Shown: piece by piece, positions 26,401 to 33,813 of the stretch
Position numbering within the stretch: the stretch's first letter is position 1
How the letters are laid out: the number at the start of each line of letters is the position of its first letter
Assembly: GCA_934476675.1 (NCBI GenBank)
Contig: CAKSOE010000001.1
Location: 343,930 to 407,929, forward strand
DNA from: an uncultured Clostridia bacterium
Lineage (GTDB): Bacteria; Bacillota; Clostridia; UBA1381
Direction: 5' to 3'
Length of the DNA stretch: 64,000 nucleotides
Made by a program: the position numbers and the translations under genes
The notes under the pieces: generated by a model
The model's database searches: none
What the model saw: the letters and a program-made list of their open reading frames with translations, nothing else
What the model was told of the DNA's origin: nothing

Positions 26401-26593
26401 TTTACGCTTAGGTGATGTGGAAGCTATGTTAAGCGTTGAGAAAGAAGAAGCTAAAAGTATTGTAAACTTATGCACTAAATTACGTATGCTTGTTATGACT
26501 ACGGGCGGCTACAAGAAAACGGCAAGGTTTAACGCATATATAGCTAAATGTTTTGAAATGGGGTTATTTGATAACCTTGAAGATGATATTTAA
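23468..26593 (+). CDS. AEP primase fused to an MCM-like AAA+ helicase
   Basis: 1041 residues. The primase domain occupies about residues 1-260: the metal-binding FDLDCD at 71-76 and SGNKGFH at 109-115 are archaeo-eukaryotic primase motifs. A PriCT-like helical part follows, then a Cys-rich region (CAGDLCHC; CWGREKCKKYGC) that may bind metal. The AAA+ module has Walker A GDTGTGKS near 661, Walker B LIWIDED near 720, and GNVPYGKRL ... DIRRFDF near 792. That spacing is the MCM pattern of sensor 1 and arginine finger. A winged-helix-like C-terminus follows. AEP-MCM fusions are known from Bacillus prophages (the BcMCM type). Likely the replisome initiator, primase and helicase in one protein. Confidence 0.87.
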   Translation: MAKQIEQEYKYVDVYHCDANGKNSPWRRIAVEDIPSYQHEEAKDFNCFATVQRYANSSKVDGEAFIAPLYFDLDCDADPTVAQADAVKIVNFFTQELDTKDTDIHIYFSGNKGFHILIDERALGIKPRPDLHRAYKHLAGYLRFRLGTTETVEDDNGKPVERTVPLRSLDMVVYTVKRMLRLPYSRHQKTGLYKIELSREELSVLSLDEIKDRAKTGSVSAEIYSPEEREKAIRKRPKTGIFYADKLKEYEDAAATAKQRYDKEEYIFIKDKPPVCVQDILKGGWKKDGDRNQATVQLACYFKAAGYEKAETSKILEEWVTKHTSAEGNYSVKQRIANTKSVVEAVYSSESDYKFGCAFIRSLHGEKSDAKDYERVPCAGDLCHCLARNVHADSEAIQLHLAATSNAELTGKLIKTRVMVAGKKHTPYIVPKKIEYSCWGREKCKKYGCPLLNIPVATAYKDLGATNRELIQMTATGDDNIKGILRDISGIPSCQKYDTEIVENTNIDELLVIPMADDAAQADESIDGKYVLRKIYAMGGLPVSENKYYEISGYVYPHPRNQESTILVTSATPLQDVVESFALTDDVKNDLKALQPQTMDVKDVAEKVEAILNDLTYNVTHIVERDETLLGVLLTYHSVLRFKVPWDTMPIRGWVEMKIVGDTGTGKSALIEKIMKYSGLGNRVNAESTSRTGLTYKMEQSGSGGAWYIVWGAWPLADKELIWIDEDTGIAKKEYSEMTLARSDGRLEVKRAVTAETPCRVRAILSGNVPYGKRLADYSQGVEALKDIFNNEDIRRFDFAVFMRSTDVDPEKYNRQLPTFPKIVTSDILKNNILFAWSRKTENVQFADGAIDSILTVATNLSKIYGRANDVPLVSPSDERNKVARLSVSLAAMLHSVDDSGENIVVYPSHVEYVQELLKAVYNAPGCGLNYYAKLSVNEEELTPEKFDKLTKHLRALDTLKNTGKYSEFITLFAQQKYLRLGDVEAMLSVEKEEAKSIVNLCTKLRMLVMTTGGYKKTARFNAYIAKCFEMGLFDNLEDDI

Positions 26594-26613
26594 GGCAGAA
26601 AGGAAGTAAAGTA

Positions 26614-29130
26614 ATGCGATTAAATAATTTATTCCCACAGGGGCGTACGCTTGTAGATACAGTAAAAACTACGGCAAGAAGTACCCCCGACAACCGTATA
26701 CCTGTAGCCGAGTGCGTAGCTGATGTTATGAAAAAAACCAAACCGGGCGTATGGAATATTAAATACCCAAAACTACGTACACAAGGCTTTAAGGACTATA
26801 AAGCAATAACCACTATAGCGGAGCTTACAGAGTACATAAAGCATTGTGAGGAAACAGGCTTAGGCGGTTTTGACTATGAAACAAGCGGCGACCGCGACCA
26901 CAGAGAGCCGCCGAAGGACGCAGACGGAAACACTGTAACGGGTAAAGAGCTTGACGCCTGGACGAAAGACGTAAACCTTGACCCGTGGAAAGCTGAAGTA
27001 TGTGCTATGAGCCTGTCGGCTGCTTGTGATGAAGCAAGGGCTATCTTTATTGATAACCCCGGTGCTAATCAATTTGAGCCGGGTCTACCGAGAAGCGAAG
27101 CCCGCCGCAGACTGTTTAATACATTGGAAAAGTATTTTTTCACTAATACAAAAATAATGAAAATAGCTGTAAATATGGCATTTGAAACAAAGTTTACAGC
27201 TAAATACGGTAAATATATCCTTATGCCGTGTGCTGACCCGTTTATAGCCTGGATAAGAATAATGCAGCTTATAGCACCGCAGAAGATAGCAAACCCTAAA
27301 CGTCCGTACGTCGGGAAAGGTCTAAAACCTATGACTAAAGCCGTATTTGGTGTACAAATGAACGAATTTACGGGAGTGCTGAAAAAGAATAACGCTTTAT
27401 TTTTCGACGAAGTACCAAACGACGAAAACGACGCACTTAGTTACTGTTGTGAGGACAGCGACTACGCCGTACAGCATTATTTATACTGGGACGAAATAGC
27501 TAAGCAGATACCTAACCATAATGACATATACCCTACGTACAGCGAATGGCTAAAAGCTATTGAAATGCCGTTTACACGCGTTACGGGTATTATGGAATTT
27601 TGGGGAATGTATTGGGACAGTGATGTAAGCCAGACAAAGAGAGAGGAAGCCGAAATAGCCCAGGAAGAAGCGGCAGAAACCATAAAACGTATAGCACTTG
27701 ACAACTTCGGTATAGACCTAAACGTAGGTAAAGGCGGCAAAACTAAGGACGTAAAAAGTTTTATTTTTGACACGCTAAAACTACCAGCGGCGGCGTGGTC
27801 CACTACTACAAAAGAGCCGAGTTTAGACAGTAACGCTATTATGGATATGATATTTATGCTGGAAAATAATTTAATAGACCCGGACGAAGAAAAATATTTA
27901 GAAGTCCCGCTACCAGAAGAATGGGAAACCGTACCGCTTGATATTGATTACAGCCAGCACGCTACGTTATGGAAACGTGACTATACAGCCGCTGAAATAC
28001 GCCGTATGCGGATAGCGCAACGCAAACCGCATAAGTATAAGGCTGAAGGTATTAAGTTGTTACAGGCAATGCAAAAAATACAAAAATATACTACGTTGTT
28101 GTCGTCGCATATTGAGGGACGCGAAAAGTATATAAACCCTGTAACAGGCAGAATACACGCACATTATGAGCCGTGGACTGAAACCGCCCGCTTAGCGTCA
28201 AGTAACCCTAACGGACAGAATGTACCGCGCCCGGATAACGACGCCCTGGGTGTACGTAACTTTTATAAAGCTGCTCCCGGCAAGGTATTGTTACTGGAAG
28301 ATGAAAGCGGTTTCGAGCTTAGACTGACAGCGTGGCGCAGTAATTGTAACGTAATGCTTAACGCGTTCCGAAACCACGAGGACCTACACCGTAAAACAGC
28401 CGCCACTATGCAAGGTAAGCCAGAAAGTGAAATCACAAAACACGAAAGAAGCGGAGCTAAAGCCGCAAATTTCGGCAGTGTATACGGCGGTACTGAACAC
28501 GCCCTACAAAAAACGTTTAAAAAACAAGAAATACGAAAGTCATTACCAGAGTGTAAAGCCCTTGTAGACGCAGTTATGAAAACGTATCCGGGCATACCGA
28601 AGTATCAACGCGAAGCTGTGTTGCTGTCACGCGAAACCGGGTACGCTGAAACAATTTACGGCTTTAAACGTTTGCTTCCGTACATAAACAGCGGTAACAG
28701 GTATAACCGAAGCGACGACGAAAGACGCGCCCAAAATACACCTATACAGGGTAGCGCCGCCGATATTATGAAACGAGCGCAGAACACTGTATACGAAAAA
28801 ATAGGACTTGATACAGCAGCATTTAACGGTAATGCTGTAAACGTGTGGGACGGTTTTATACAAGAAACGAAGGACCTGTTAAGCGTACCCGCTTTTATGC
28901 GACACGGACATACAGATATGATAGCCCAGATACACGACGAAATTATATGCGAAATTGACGACGACTTAGGGCTTATCGAAAAGTACGCCGCCTGGCAAAA
29001 AGCGGTTATGGAAATACCGCCGTTACCGGGCTTCCCTATCCAGCTGGAAGCTGAAGCAAGTATAGCCTACAGCTGGGGACAAAAACAAGACTTAGACAAA
29101 TGGTTAGAGGTGAGAAAAAATGAACAGTAA
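26614..29130 (+). CDS. Family A DNA polymerase with 3'-5' exonuclease domain
   Basis: 838 residues. Exonuclease motif I is GGFDYETSGD near 84; SYCCEDSDYAVQHY gives the third exo motif. Polymerase motif A is LLLEDESGFELRL near 562, motif B RSGAKAANFGSVYGG near 615, and motif C AQIHDEIICEI near 773. The whole is the T7-like PolA arrangement and replicates phage DNA with the primase-helicase just upstream. All catalytic carboxylates I looked for are present. The end overlaps the next start by 11 bases. Confidence 0.92.
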   Translation: MRLNNLFPQGRTLVDTVKTTARSTPDNRIPVAECVADVMKKTKPGVWNIKYPKLRTQGFKDYKAITTIAELTEYIKHCEETGLGGFDYETSGDRDHREPPKDADGNTVTGKELDAWTKDVNLDPWKAEVCAMSLSAACDEARAIFIDNPGANQFEPGLPRSEARRRLFNTLEKYFFTNTKIMKIAVNMAFETKFTAKYGKYILMPCADPFIAWIRIMQLIAPQKIANPKRPYVGKGLKPMTKAVFGVQMNEFTGVLKKNNALFFDEVPNDENDALSYCCEDSDYAVQHYLYWDEIAKQIPNHNDIYPTYSEWLKAIEMPFTRVTGIMEFWGMYWDSDVSQTKREEAEIAQEEAAETIKRIALDNFGIDLNVGKGGKTKDVKSFIFDTLKLPAAAWSTTTKEPSLDSNAIMDMIFMLENNLIDPDEEKYLEVPLPEEWETVPLDIDYSQHATLWKRDYTAAEIRRMRIAQRKPHKYKAEGIKLLQAMQKIQKYTTLLSSHIEGREKYINPVTGRIHAHYEPWTETARLASSNPNGQNVPRPDNDALGVRNFYKAAPGKVLLLEDESGFELRLTAWRSNCNVMLNAFRNHEDLHRKTAATMQGKPESEITKHERSGAKAANFGSVYGGTEHALQKTFKKQEIRKSLPECKALVDAVMKTYPGIPKYQREAVLLSRETGYAETIYGFKRLLPYINSGNRYNRSDDERRAQNTPIQGSAADIMKRAQNTVYEKIGLDTAAFNGNAVNVWDGFIQETKDLLSVPAFMRHGHTDMIAQIHDEIICEIDDDLGLIEKYAAWQKAVMEIPPLPGFPIQLEAEASIAYSWGQKQDLDKWLEVRKNEQ

Positions 29131-29872
29131 GCGTAAAGGAATTATTTTAATAATTATATCGGCTATATTAGTTTTAGGAGTGATGATATATGAAAAAACA
29201 ACCGTACAAACGCCAGCCCGTACCGAAGGACACACTGACCGTAGGTATGCTGGAAGCGCAGACAGAGGAACAAAAAAAGACGATACAGGACTTGAAACTA
29301 CAGCGGGACCGCCTACAGGCACAGCAACAGGCAGCGACGACCGAAGTACACCGCTTACGGAACTTGTTACAGAAGCAACGGCGTACGATAGTAGGCCTGC
29401 AAGTAACACTATTTGCTATCCTTACGCTTGTGGCTACGGTCCTGGTGATACTGACAACGTAAACCGTAACCCTAACGTAGTATATTACGACGCAGAAACC
29501 TTACGCCGCGGACTGTTATATAACCTTAAACCATACGCGGAAGCCTTTGTACAAGCCCAGGACGAATACGGTATAGACGCGGTGTTTTTAGCCGCCGTAG
29601 CCGCTGAAGAAAGCGGTTACGGCAGATACACCGCAAACAAAAATAATATCTTTGGCTACGGCCGTAAAGCCTTTGTCAGTGTCCCGGAGTGTGTAGACTA
29701 TGTAGCCGGGAAAATACGCAGTAATTACCTTAACCCGGACGGTATCTATTATAAGGGCTGTAGTGTTTCGGACATAGCCGTATATTATAACAACGGGTCT
29801 ACATATTGGATAAATAATGTCACGGTAATTATGACCGAAATAACTACACGTGCAAGCAGAAAGGACGGATAA
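29120..29872 (+). CDS. Membrane-anchored glucosaminidase-like peptidoglycan hydrolase
   Basis: 250 residues. A single N-terminal helix (GIILIIISAILVLGVMIY) anchors the protein. Residues about 27-115 are a low-complexity Thr/Gly/Asp linker. The catalytic domain follows: FVQAQDEYGIDAVFLAAVAAEESGYGRYTANKNNIFGYG with the likely catalytic Glu in AAEESG, then YVAGKIRSNYL, as in glucosaminidase/lysozyme-like enzymes. It lies in the replication region, away from the holin-endolysin cassette. A second gene (29190-29462) is nested over the linker in another frame. Confidence 0.78.
   Translation: MNSKRKGIILIIISAILVLGVMIYEKTTVQTPARTEGHTDRRYAGSADRGTKKDDTGLETTAGPPTGTATGSDDRSTPLTELVTEATAYDSRPASNTICYPYACGYGPGDTDNVNRNPNVVYYDAETLRRGLLYNLKPYAEAFVQAQDEYGIDAVFLAAVAAEESGYGRYTANKNNIFGYGRKAFVSVPECVDYVAGKIRSNYLNPDGIYYKGCSVSDIAVYYNNGSTYWINNVTVIMTEITTRASRKDG
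29190..29462 (+). CDS. Nested gene: coiled-coil protein with C-terminal membrane anchor
   Basis: 90 residues read in the +1 frame inside 29120-29872. It has its own ATG with TTAGGAGTGATGATAT ahead of it. The product is basic at the N-terminus, then a coiled coil (QTEEQKKTIQDLKLQRDRLQAQQ ...), then a hydrophobic end (LQVTLFAILTLVATVLVILTT). Two independent good features, ribosome site and coherent helix-plus-anchor, argue for a real overprinted gene. The larger frame over the same bases is only a low-complexity linker. Confidence 0.6.
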   Translation: MKKQPYKRQPVPKDTLTVGMLEAQTEEQKKTIQDLKLQRDRLQAQQQAATTEVHRLRNLLQKQRRTIVGLQVTLFAILTLVATVLVILTT

Positions 29873-29875
29873 CAA

Positions 29876-30514
29876 ATGTGTAAAAGATTTATGGACGTAC
29901 ATACGGACGACGGAATATATAAACTTATAATCGACGACGATAGCGGCGACCTTGACAGTATTGTAAACAGTACAATAAACGATTTAGACGCTTTAGGTGT
30001 ACCGTGGCACGGCTGGACGCCTTACGACGACCACAGGAGCGACGCAAGTATTATTGTTTTCGGTGCTGATATATCTATAAAAAGTGTCAAGATATACGAA
30101 GAAAGCGAAACAGTAGCAGAAGCCGCGACGGCTGAAAACGTTACGACGACCGAGCCAGTAGCGACCGACATTATAATAACGTTTTTGGGTAATAACCACG
30201 TTGTAGCTTGCTGGAAGCAATACCACGACGACGCTGTATGTTTTGACCTGTTACCGTATGCCGTGGACGGCGTACCCGCTCCTAATGCTATGAGTGCTAA
30301 AAACTTGTATATGTGCTTATCGACACACTTAACAGAAAATCGCATACCGACGAGCGACTACAGGCTTATTATTACAGATGTACCGCTTGACCGTGAAACA
30401 GCGAAAGAGTATATAAAGTCGTGCAGTAAATCAACTACGCAACACACGACGACAGGCAAGGCGAAACCGTGGCACGGCTGGCACGACGACGCCGACAACG
30501 TAGACGAGGGGTAA
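29876..30514 (+). CDS. Hypothetical protein with two WHGW motifs
   Basis: 212 residues. WHGW appears twice: PWHGWTPYDDH near residue 44 and PWHGWHDDADN near the C-terminus, with a beta-rich part between. Asp-rich throughout. It follows the glucosaminidase gene by three bases. No family recognised. Confidence 0.65.
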   Translation: MCKRFMDVHTDDGIYKLIIDDDSGDLDSIVNSTINDLDALGVPWHGWTPYDDHRSDASIIVFGADISIKSVKIYEESETVAEAATAENVTTTEPVATDIIITFLGNNHVVACWKQYHDDAVCFDLLPYAVDGVPAPNAMSAKNLYMCLSTHLTENRIPTSDYRLIITDVPLDRETAKEYIKSCSKSTTQHTTTGKAKPWHGWHDDADNVDEG

Positions 30515-30517
30515 ACT

Positions 30518-30709
30518 ATGTACAGCATAGCAATGTTAAAGGATATAAAAGAACATTGTACGTATTTCTGTAATAATGCTAACTGGCTTACCGATACCGG
30601 GGACACTTGCGAACAGTCCCCGGAGTGCATATATAAAGCGGAGTGCGACAACATTCGTTATACATACGGCTGTAAGCCGTGTAATCTGGTAATAAGAGAG
30701 GTAAACTAA
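30518..30709 (+). CDS. Small cysteine-rich protein
   Basis: 63 residues with seven Cys (HCTYFC, TCEQSPEC, AECDN, GCKPC), enough for a metal cluster or zinc finger. It fits between two genes with gaps of three and zero bases. Unknown function. Confidence 0.65.
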   Translation: MYSIAMLKDIKEHCTYFCNNANWLTDTGDTCEQSPECIYKAECDNIRYTYGCKPCNLVIREVN

Positions 30710-31333
30710 ATGAATAAACAAGCTGTAAAACCACCAAAACTACCGCCGTATTTAATGGTGTGCGGTATACCGTATTATATCAGCTACGAGGACGATACAT
30801 TACAGGCGGCAGACTTAATAAGTAAGTCAGCCACCGAAAGCCAGAGTATAAGCGTAAGCGAAAAAATACCGTTTGCTACACAATGCCGTACTTTGTGCAA
30901 CGAAGTAGCCTGGCAGATGTTGAGTAGCGGCGGCCTATCTAATGATGAGTGTACGACATACAGCCACGCCGTAGGTATCGCACTACATAATTTTTTAACA
31001 AGTAATACGTTTGAATGGGTGCAAGATATAACAAGTGACACCCCGGCAACCGTAAATATTAACGGTGCAGTCTACAGTGTTTACGCAGACCGTGACGAAC
31101 ATTTAGACGATTTAGGTTTAGCCGGGGAAATTCAATACGATAACCTCACTATACTTTTGTATAGCACACTTGCAGCTGTAGCTAAACGCGTAATACTGTG
31201 TCACGAGATAGCACACGGAATACTGTACGAAAGCAGTTGTAAACAGCATAACGACGAAACTTTAATAGCTCCGCTGGGTTATTTTCTGTATATGCTGTTA
31301 CGTGATAATGATTTTGAATTTATGAGGGGGTGA
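30710..31333 (+). CDS. Putative zinc metallopeptidase-like protein
   Basis: 207 residues. VAKRVILCHEIAHGILYES near residue 165 is an HExxH zinc site in a helix, as in ImmA/IrrE-like and phage M78-type proteins. A further acidic residue downstream could be the third ligand. The N-terminal part is unrecognised. In other phages such proteins act on repressors, but it is not next to a repressor here, so that role is speculation. The start directly abuts the preceding stop. Confidence 0.65.
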   Translation: MNKQAVKPPKLPPYLMVCGIPYYISYEDDTLQAADLISKSATESQSISVSEKIPFATQCRTLCNEVAWQMLSSGGLSNDECTTYSHAVGIALHNFLTSNTFEWVQDITSDTPATVNINGAVYSVYADRDEHLDDLGLAGEIQYDNLTILLYSTLAAVAKRVILCHEIAHGILYESSCKQHNDETLIAPLGYFLYMLLRDNDFEFMRG

Positions 31334-31337
31334 CACT

Positions 31338-31460
31338 GTGTTTACGGAAAAGGTTTTAATAGTCCTTATAATTTGTATTGCGATATGCTTTATTACGACG
31401 TGTGGCAGTATCGGCAGCCGCAATAAGCACGACGACAAAAAGGACGGTACAGATAAATGA
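31338..31460 (+). CDS. Small membrane or lipoprotein-like peptide
   Basis: 40 residues from GTG at 31338, after GAGGGGGTGA. One hydrophobic segment (VLIVLIICIAICFITTCGS) then a charged tail KHDDKKDG. The ITTCGS stretch resembles a lipobox. The stop overlaps the next ATG (ATGA), which supports translation. Confidence 0.55.
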   Translation: MFTEKVLIVLIICIAICFITTCGSIGSRNKHDDKKDGTDK

Positions 31461-31657
31461 GAGGTAAACGACTAACGGTAGAACAATGTAAACAGCTGGA
31501 AGCATACGGCATTAAAGGCGACCCACGTAAAAAGTTTTTAGCCGAAAAGAATACGCCGACAATGCTACAGCTAAAGGACATAAGGACAGGCGACAGTGTT
31601 AAGTTTAGGAAAATTAAAGAACAGCGACGCGTAACCCTGGAACTTATGTACGAATAA
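31457..31657 (+). CDS. Small basic hypothetical protein
   Basis: 66 residues, MRGKRLTVEQCKQLEAYG, Lys/Arg-rich, coupled by ATGA to the previous gene. Predicted helix then a strand (DSVKFRKIKEQRRVTLELMYE). No family recognised. Confidence 0.6.
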   Translation: MRGKRLTVEQCKQLEAYGIKGDPRKKFLAEKNTPTMLQLKDIRTGDSVKFRKIKEQRRVTLELMYE

Positions 31658-31671
31658 AGGGGGTGCGATTT

Positions 31672-31848
31672 ATGCAAATGATAGACAGGATAGCGGAAAT
31701 ATTAAAGACTGAATATAGTACCCGGTTTGACAAGATACGTAAAGATATGGTAGTGACGTCATTTTATAAATACGGTCCCATACGAGAGAATTACGGCAGC
31801 GGACACAGCGTAAAGCCCGTCGGTACACCTGTAAATGAAGAAAGGTAG
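31672..31848 (+). CDS. Small hypothetical protein
   Basis: 58 residues from the ATG at 31672 after AAAGGGGGTG. Helical start (MIDRIAEILKTEYSTRFDKIRKDMV) then a Gly/Ser/Pro-rich end. Unknown. Confidence 0.58.
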   Translation: MQMIDRIAEILKTEYSTRFDKIRKDMVVTSFYKYGPIRENYGSGHSVKPVGTPVNEER

Positions 31849-31855
31849 GCAGACT

Positions 31856-32098
31856 ATGAGTAAAAATATTGAATGGGGGCTAATTCACGGTGACGGTGAA
31901 ATAGTAGCCACTTGCGACTATTGCGACAAGGACGAAACCGCCCAGGAGTTTAGCGACGGCTGGTACGATTTTAAGGAAGCCCAGGAAAACCTAAAGGCTG
32001 AAGGTTGGTGTTCTACGAAAATCGGCGGCGAGTGGTACGACTTCTGCTGTACTGAATGTAAGCAAAAATTTTTAGACGAAAGGGTGAAAAATATATGA
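31856..32098 (+). CDS. Small zinc-finger-like protein
   Basis: 80 residues from the ATG at 31856 (GAAAGGTAGG upstream). Two Cys pairs, CDYCDKDE and FCCTECKQKF, suggest a treble-clef or ribbon finger. The stop overlaps the next ATG. Confidence 0.65.
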   Translation: MSKNIEWGLIHGDGEIVATCDYCDKDETAQEFSDGWYDFKEAQENLKAEGWCSTKIGGEWYDFCCTECKQKFLDERVKNI

Positions 32099-32277
32099 AC
32101 GTAACGCAGTGCGACATATGCGGAAATGTTGTTAAAAACGAACAAAGTATGTATTTAGAAGTACACAGGGTAACAAGTGATAACAAGGTAGGGGCAAGGC
32201 TTACGGGTAAAGAAATATGCCCGGCTTGCTGGGAAAGAATAAGCAAGCTGATTACGCCGAAGGGGGATAAATCGTGA
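32095..32277 (+). CDS. Small zinc-ribbon protein
   Basis: 60 residues with CDICGNVV and CPACWERI, a two-CxxC zinc ribbon. Coupled to the previous gene by ATGA. After it, 32278-32358 holds only a very short frame with no clear gene. Confidence 0.65.
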   Translation: MNVTQCDICGNVVKNEQSMYLEVHRVTSDNKVGARLTGKEICPACWERISKLITPKGDKS

Positions 32278-32358
32278 ATAGTAAAACGGACTTCTTAGAA
32301 CACGTACAGAAAAATATATTTTAAAAATATTCGGATAGAGAAAAGATGGTGAGGTATA

Positions 32359-32667
32359 ATGATTTTTAAACAAACTATTATATTTGATTTTACGCTTGAG
32401 GATTGGGTAAGTAGAACTGAGTGCCACCTTAACTGGTGGGAACTTGCGGACTCTGGTGACTATGAAATCAAATTATCACTTGACAATGAAGTGATTTTAT
32501 CTGGTTTCGTAGAGGACGATAACATACTTGAAGTTATAGACGCTTTCTTAAAGGGTGTAACTTTTTCGGGGCAAGAAGAGATTACAGTTATTTATGGAAT
32601 AGAGACGCCACTTGATTATTATGAGTGCAAAAGAAAAGCGTATAAGGGCGGTGCAAACAATGAATAA
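32359..32667 (+). CDS. Hypothetical protein
   Basis: 102 residues, acidic, with a probable beta-alpha fold (KQTIIFDFTLEDWVSRTECHLNWWELADSG). Its base composition is more A/T-rich than the genes around it, for example in ATTATATTTGATTTTACG, which may mean it was acquired separately. No family recognised. Confidence 0.6.
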   Translation: MIFKQTIIFDFTLEDWVSRTECHLNWWELADSGDYEIKLSLDNEVILSGFVEDDNILEVIDAFLKGVTFSGQEEITVIYGIETPLDYYECKRKAYKGGANNE

Positions 32668-32956
32668 CATACAGTATAAGGAACTTATAACCGATATACG
32701 CGTTACGTGTATGTGTACCGAGGAACAGGCTAAGTATATTGTAACTTTATGTACAAGACTGAACGCCGACCCCCGGAAATTCTTAACGCAGCTACCGCGG
32801 CTTACGGGCAAAGTTACGCCGTCGGCAACAGACGTTATAGCCGAAATGGAAAAAGTAGCGGCAAAGAACGGAATACAAACGGGCGGCATATCAATGCCTA
32901 CAGGGTATGAAAACCGAGCCGCAAGGCGACGAAATAAAAAGAAGGCGGTACGGTAA
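32660..32956 (+). CDS. Small basic-tailed phage protein
   Basis: 98 residues from the ATG at 32660, with AAGGGCGGTG at suitable spacing; an earlier in-frame ATG at 32621 lacks a ribosome site. The end is strongly basic (ENRAARRRNKKKAVR). Last gene of the early block. Function unknown. Confidence 0.6.
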   Translation: MNNIQYKELITDIRVTCMCTEEQAKYIVTLCTRLNADPRKFLTQLPRLTGKVTPSATDVIAEMEKVAAKNGIQTGGISMPTGYENRAARRRNKKKAVR

Positions 32957-33081
32957 AAGCAAGCTGTAGGTCGTAAAACGTGTATGGGATAGCGTGTAAG
33001 ACGTAACGTGTAACGTATATTGTTTGCCGCTTACCGTGATACGTAGTACGAATACAGCTAAGAAAAACCTTACCTAAATAC

Positions 33082-33266
33082 ATATAGTAATATACTATAT
33101 AACTATTATAATAATATATAAATATAATAATATAAATAATAATTTATTAAATATATAATATATACTATAGTATTTTTTTAGGGGGGGTATATAGTTTTTA
33201 TACTCATTGAAACAGTGTGTATTATATATACCCCCCTTTTAAAATTTTTAATTTATATATTTTTTC
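33082..33266. repeat. AT-rich stem-loop repeat, copy B
   Basis: Same design as copy A at 8587-8780: about 95 bp of A/T, then GGGGGGTATATA paired with TATATACCCCCC, an inner stem of ATAC-CATTG type pairing with CAGTG-GTAT, then the same T-rich tail ending TTTTTTCG. The whole gap 32957-33287 has no gene. The first part (32957-33080) holds GTGTAA/ACGTGT-rich sequence that I cannot interpret. Confidence 0.8.
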
Positions 33267-33287
33267 GTATTTTCCGGGGGTGTGATT

Positions 33288-33611
33288 ATGGCGTTTATAA
33301 AAAAGCAGACCGTACGTAAGTGGCTGGATAACTACAGCTACATAGTTTACGGCGGCAGACCAGACGGCGACGGCGGCAACAGCGGACAAAAATCTATAGA
33401 CGGAATAACTAACCGACAGCTTACAAAAATAATGCTGGAAAGTGCTATAAGCAAGCTGCCAAGCGACTTAAAGCGTGTTGTTTATTTTCGTTGGGTGGTT
33501 AATTTCCCCCTTACTTTTGTCTTAAATGCGTTGCAAATGACGAAAGACCAATACTATTACAGATGTGATAAAGCTGTAGCTCTTATGTGTGATATTTTAA
33601 ATCAAGTTTAA
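33288..33611 (+). CDS. ArpU/RinA-like late transcription regulator
   Basis: 107 residues from the ATG at 33288 after GGGGGTG. It contains a sigma-region-4-like helix set: LESAISKLPSDLKRVVYFRWVVNFPLTFVLNALQMTKDQYYYRCDKAVALMCDIL. This matches the ArpU family that switches on late genes of Gram-positive phages, and it sits directly before the late promoter. The operator upstream of that promoter's -35 could be its binding site or a repressor's. Confidence 0.75.
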   Translation: MAFIKKQTVRKWLDNYSYIVYGGRPDGDGGNSGQKSIDGITNRQLTKIMLESAISKLPSDLKRVVYFRWVVNFPLTFVLNALQMTKDQYYYRCDKAVALMCDILNQV

Positions 33612-33618
33612 TTATCGT

Positions 33619-33691
33619 TTGTCCTATGGACAACTTTTAAACCTTGATATTTTCCGAATATTGTGGTATAATTCTATTATAATAGAATTAT
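33619..33691 (+). promoter_or_regulatory. Late promoter with upstream operator and start-site palindrome
   Basis: TTGATA (33644-33649), 17-base spacer, TATAAT (33667-33672). Upstream, TTGTCCTATGGACAA (33619-33633) is a perfect arm pair of the TTGTC type, ending ten bases before the -35. A 24-bp perfect palindrome (33668-33691, half-site ATAATTCTATTA) overlaps the -10 and the start point. Two different controls, one upstream and one over the start, are likely. Confidence 0.75.
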
Positions 33692-33713
33692 TATAACATA
33701 AATAGGTTTTTGG

Positions 33714-33745
33714 GGCGGTACACTTTTAGCGAGTGACCGCCTTTA
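33714..33745 (+). terminator. Hairpin in the late mRNA leader
   Basis: GGCGGT (33714-33719) pairs with ACCGCC (33736-33741) and CACT with AGTG inside it; TTTATT follows. It resembles a weak terminator about 40 nt after the late start point. It could act in antitermination or mRNA protection. Confidence 0.45.
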
Positions 33746-33813
33746 TTGCCGTTCACAGACGTGTTTTGTGCGTGTGGACGACGGAAAACGTGTACAGAAA
33801 GGGGGTAAATCGT

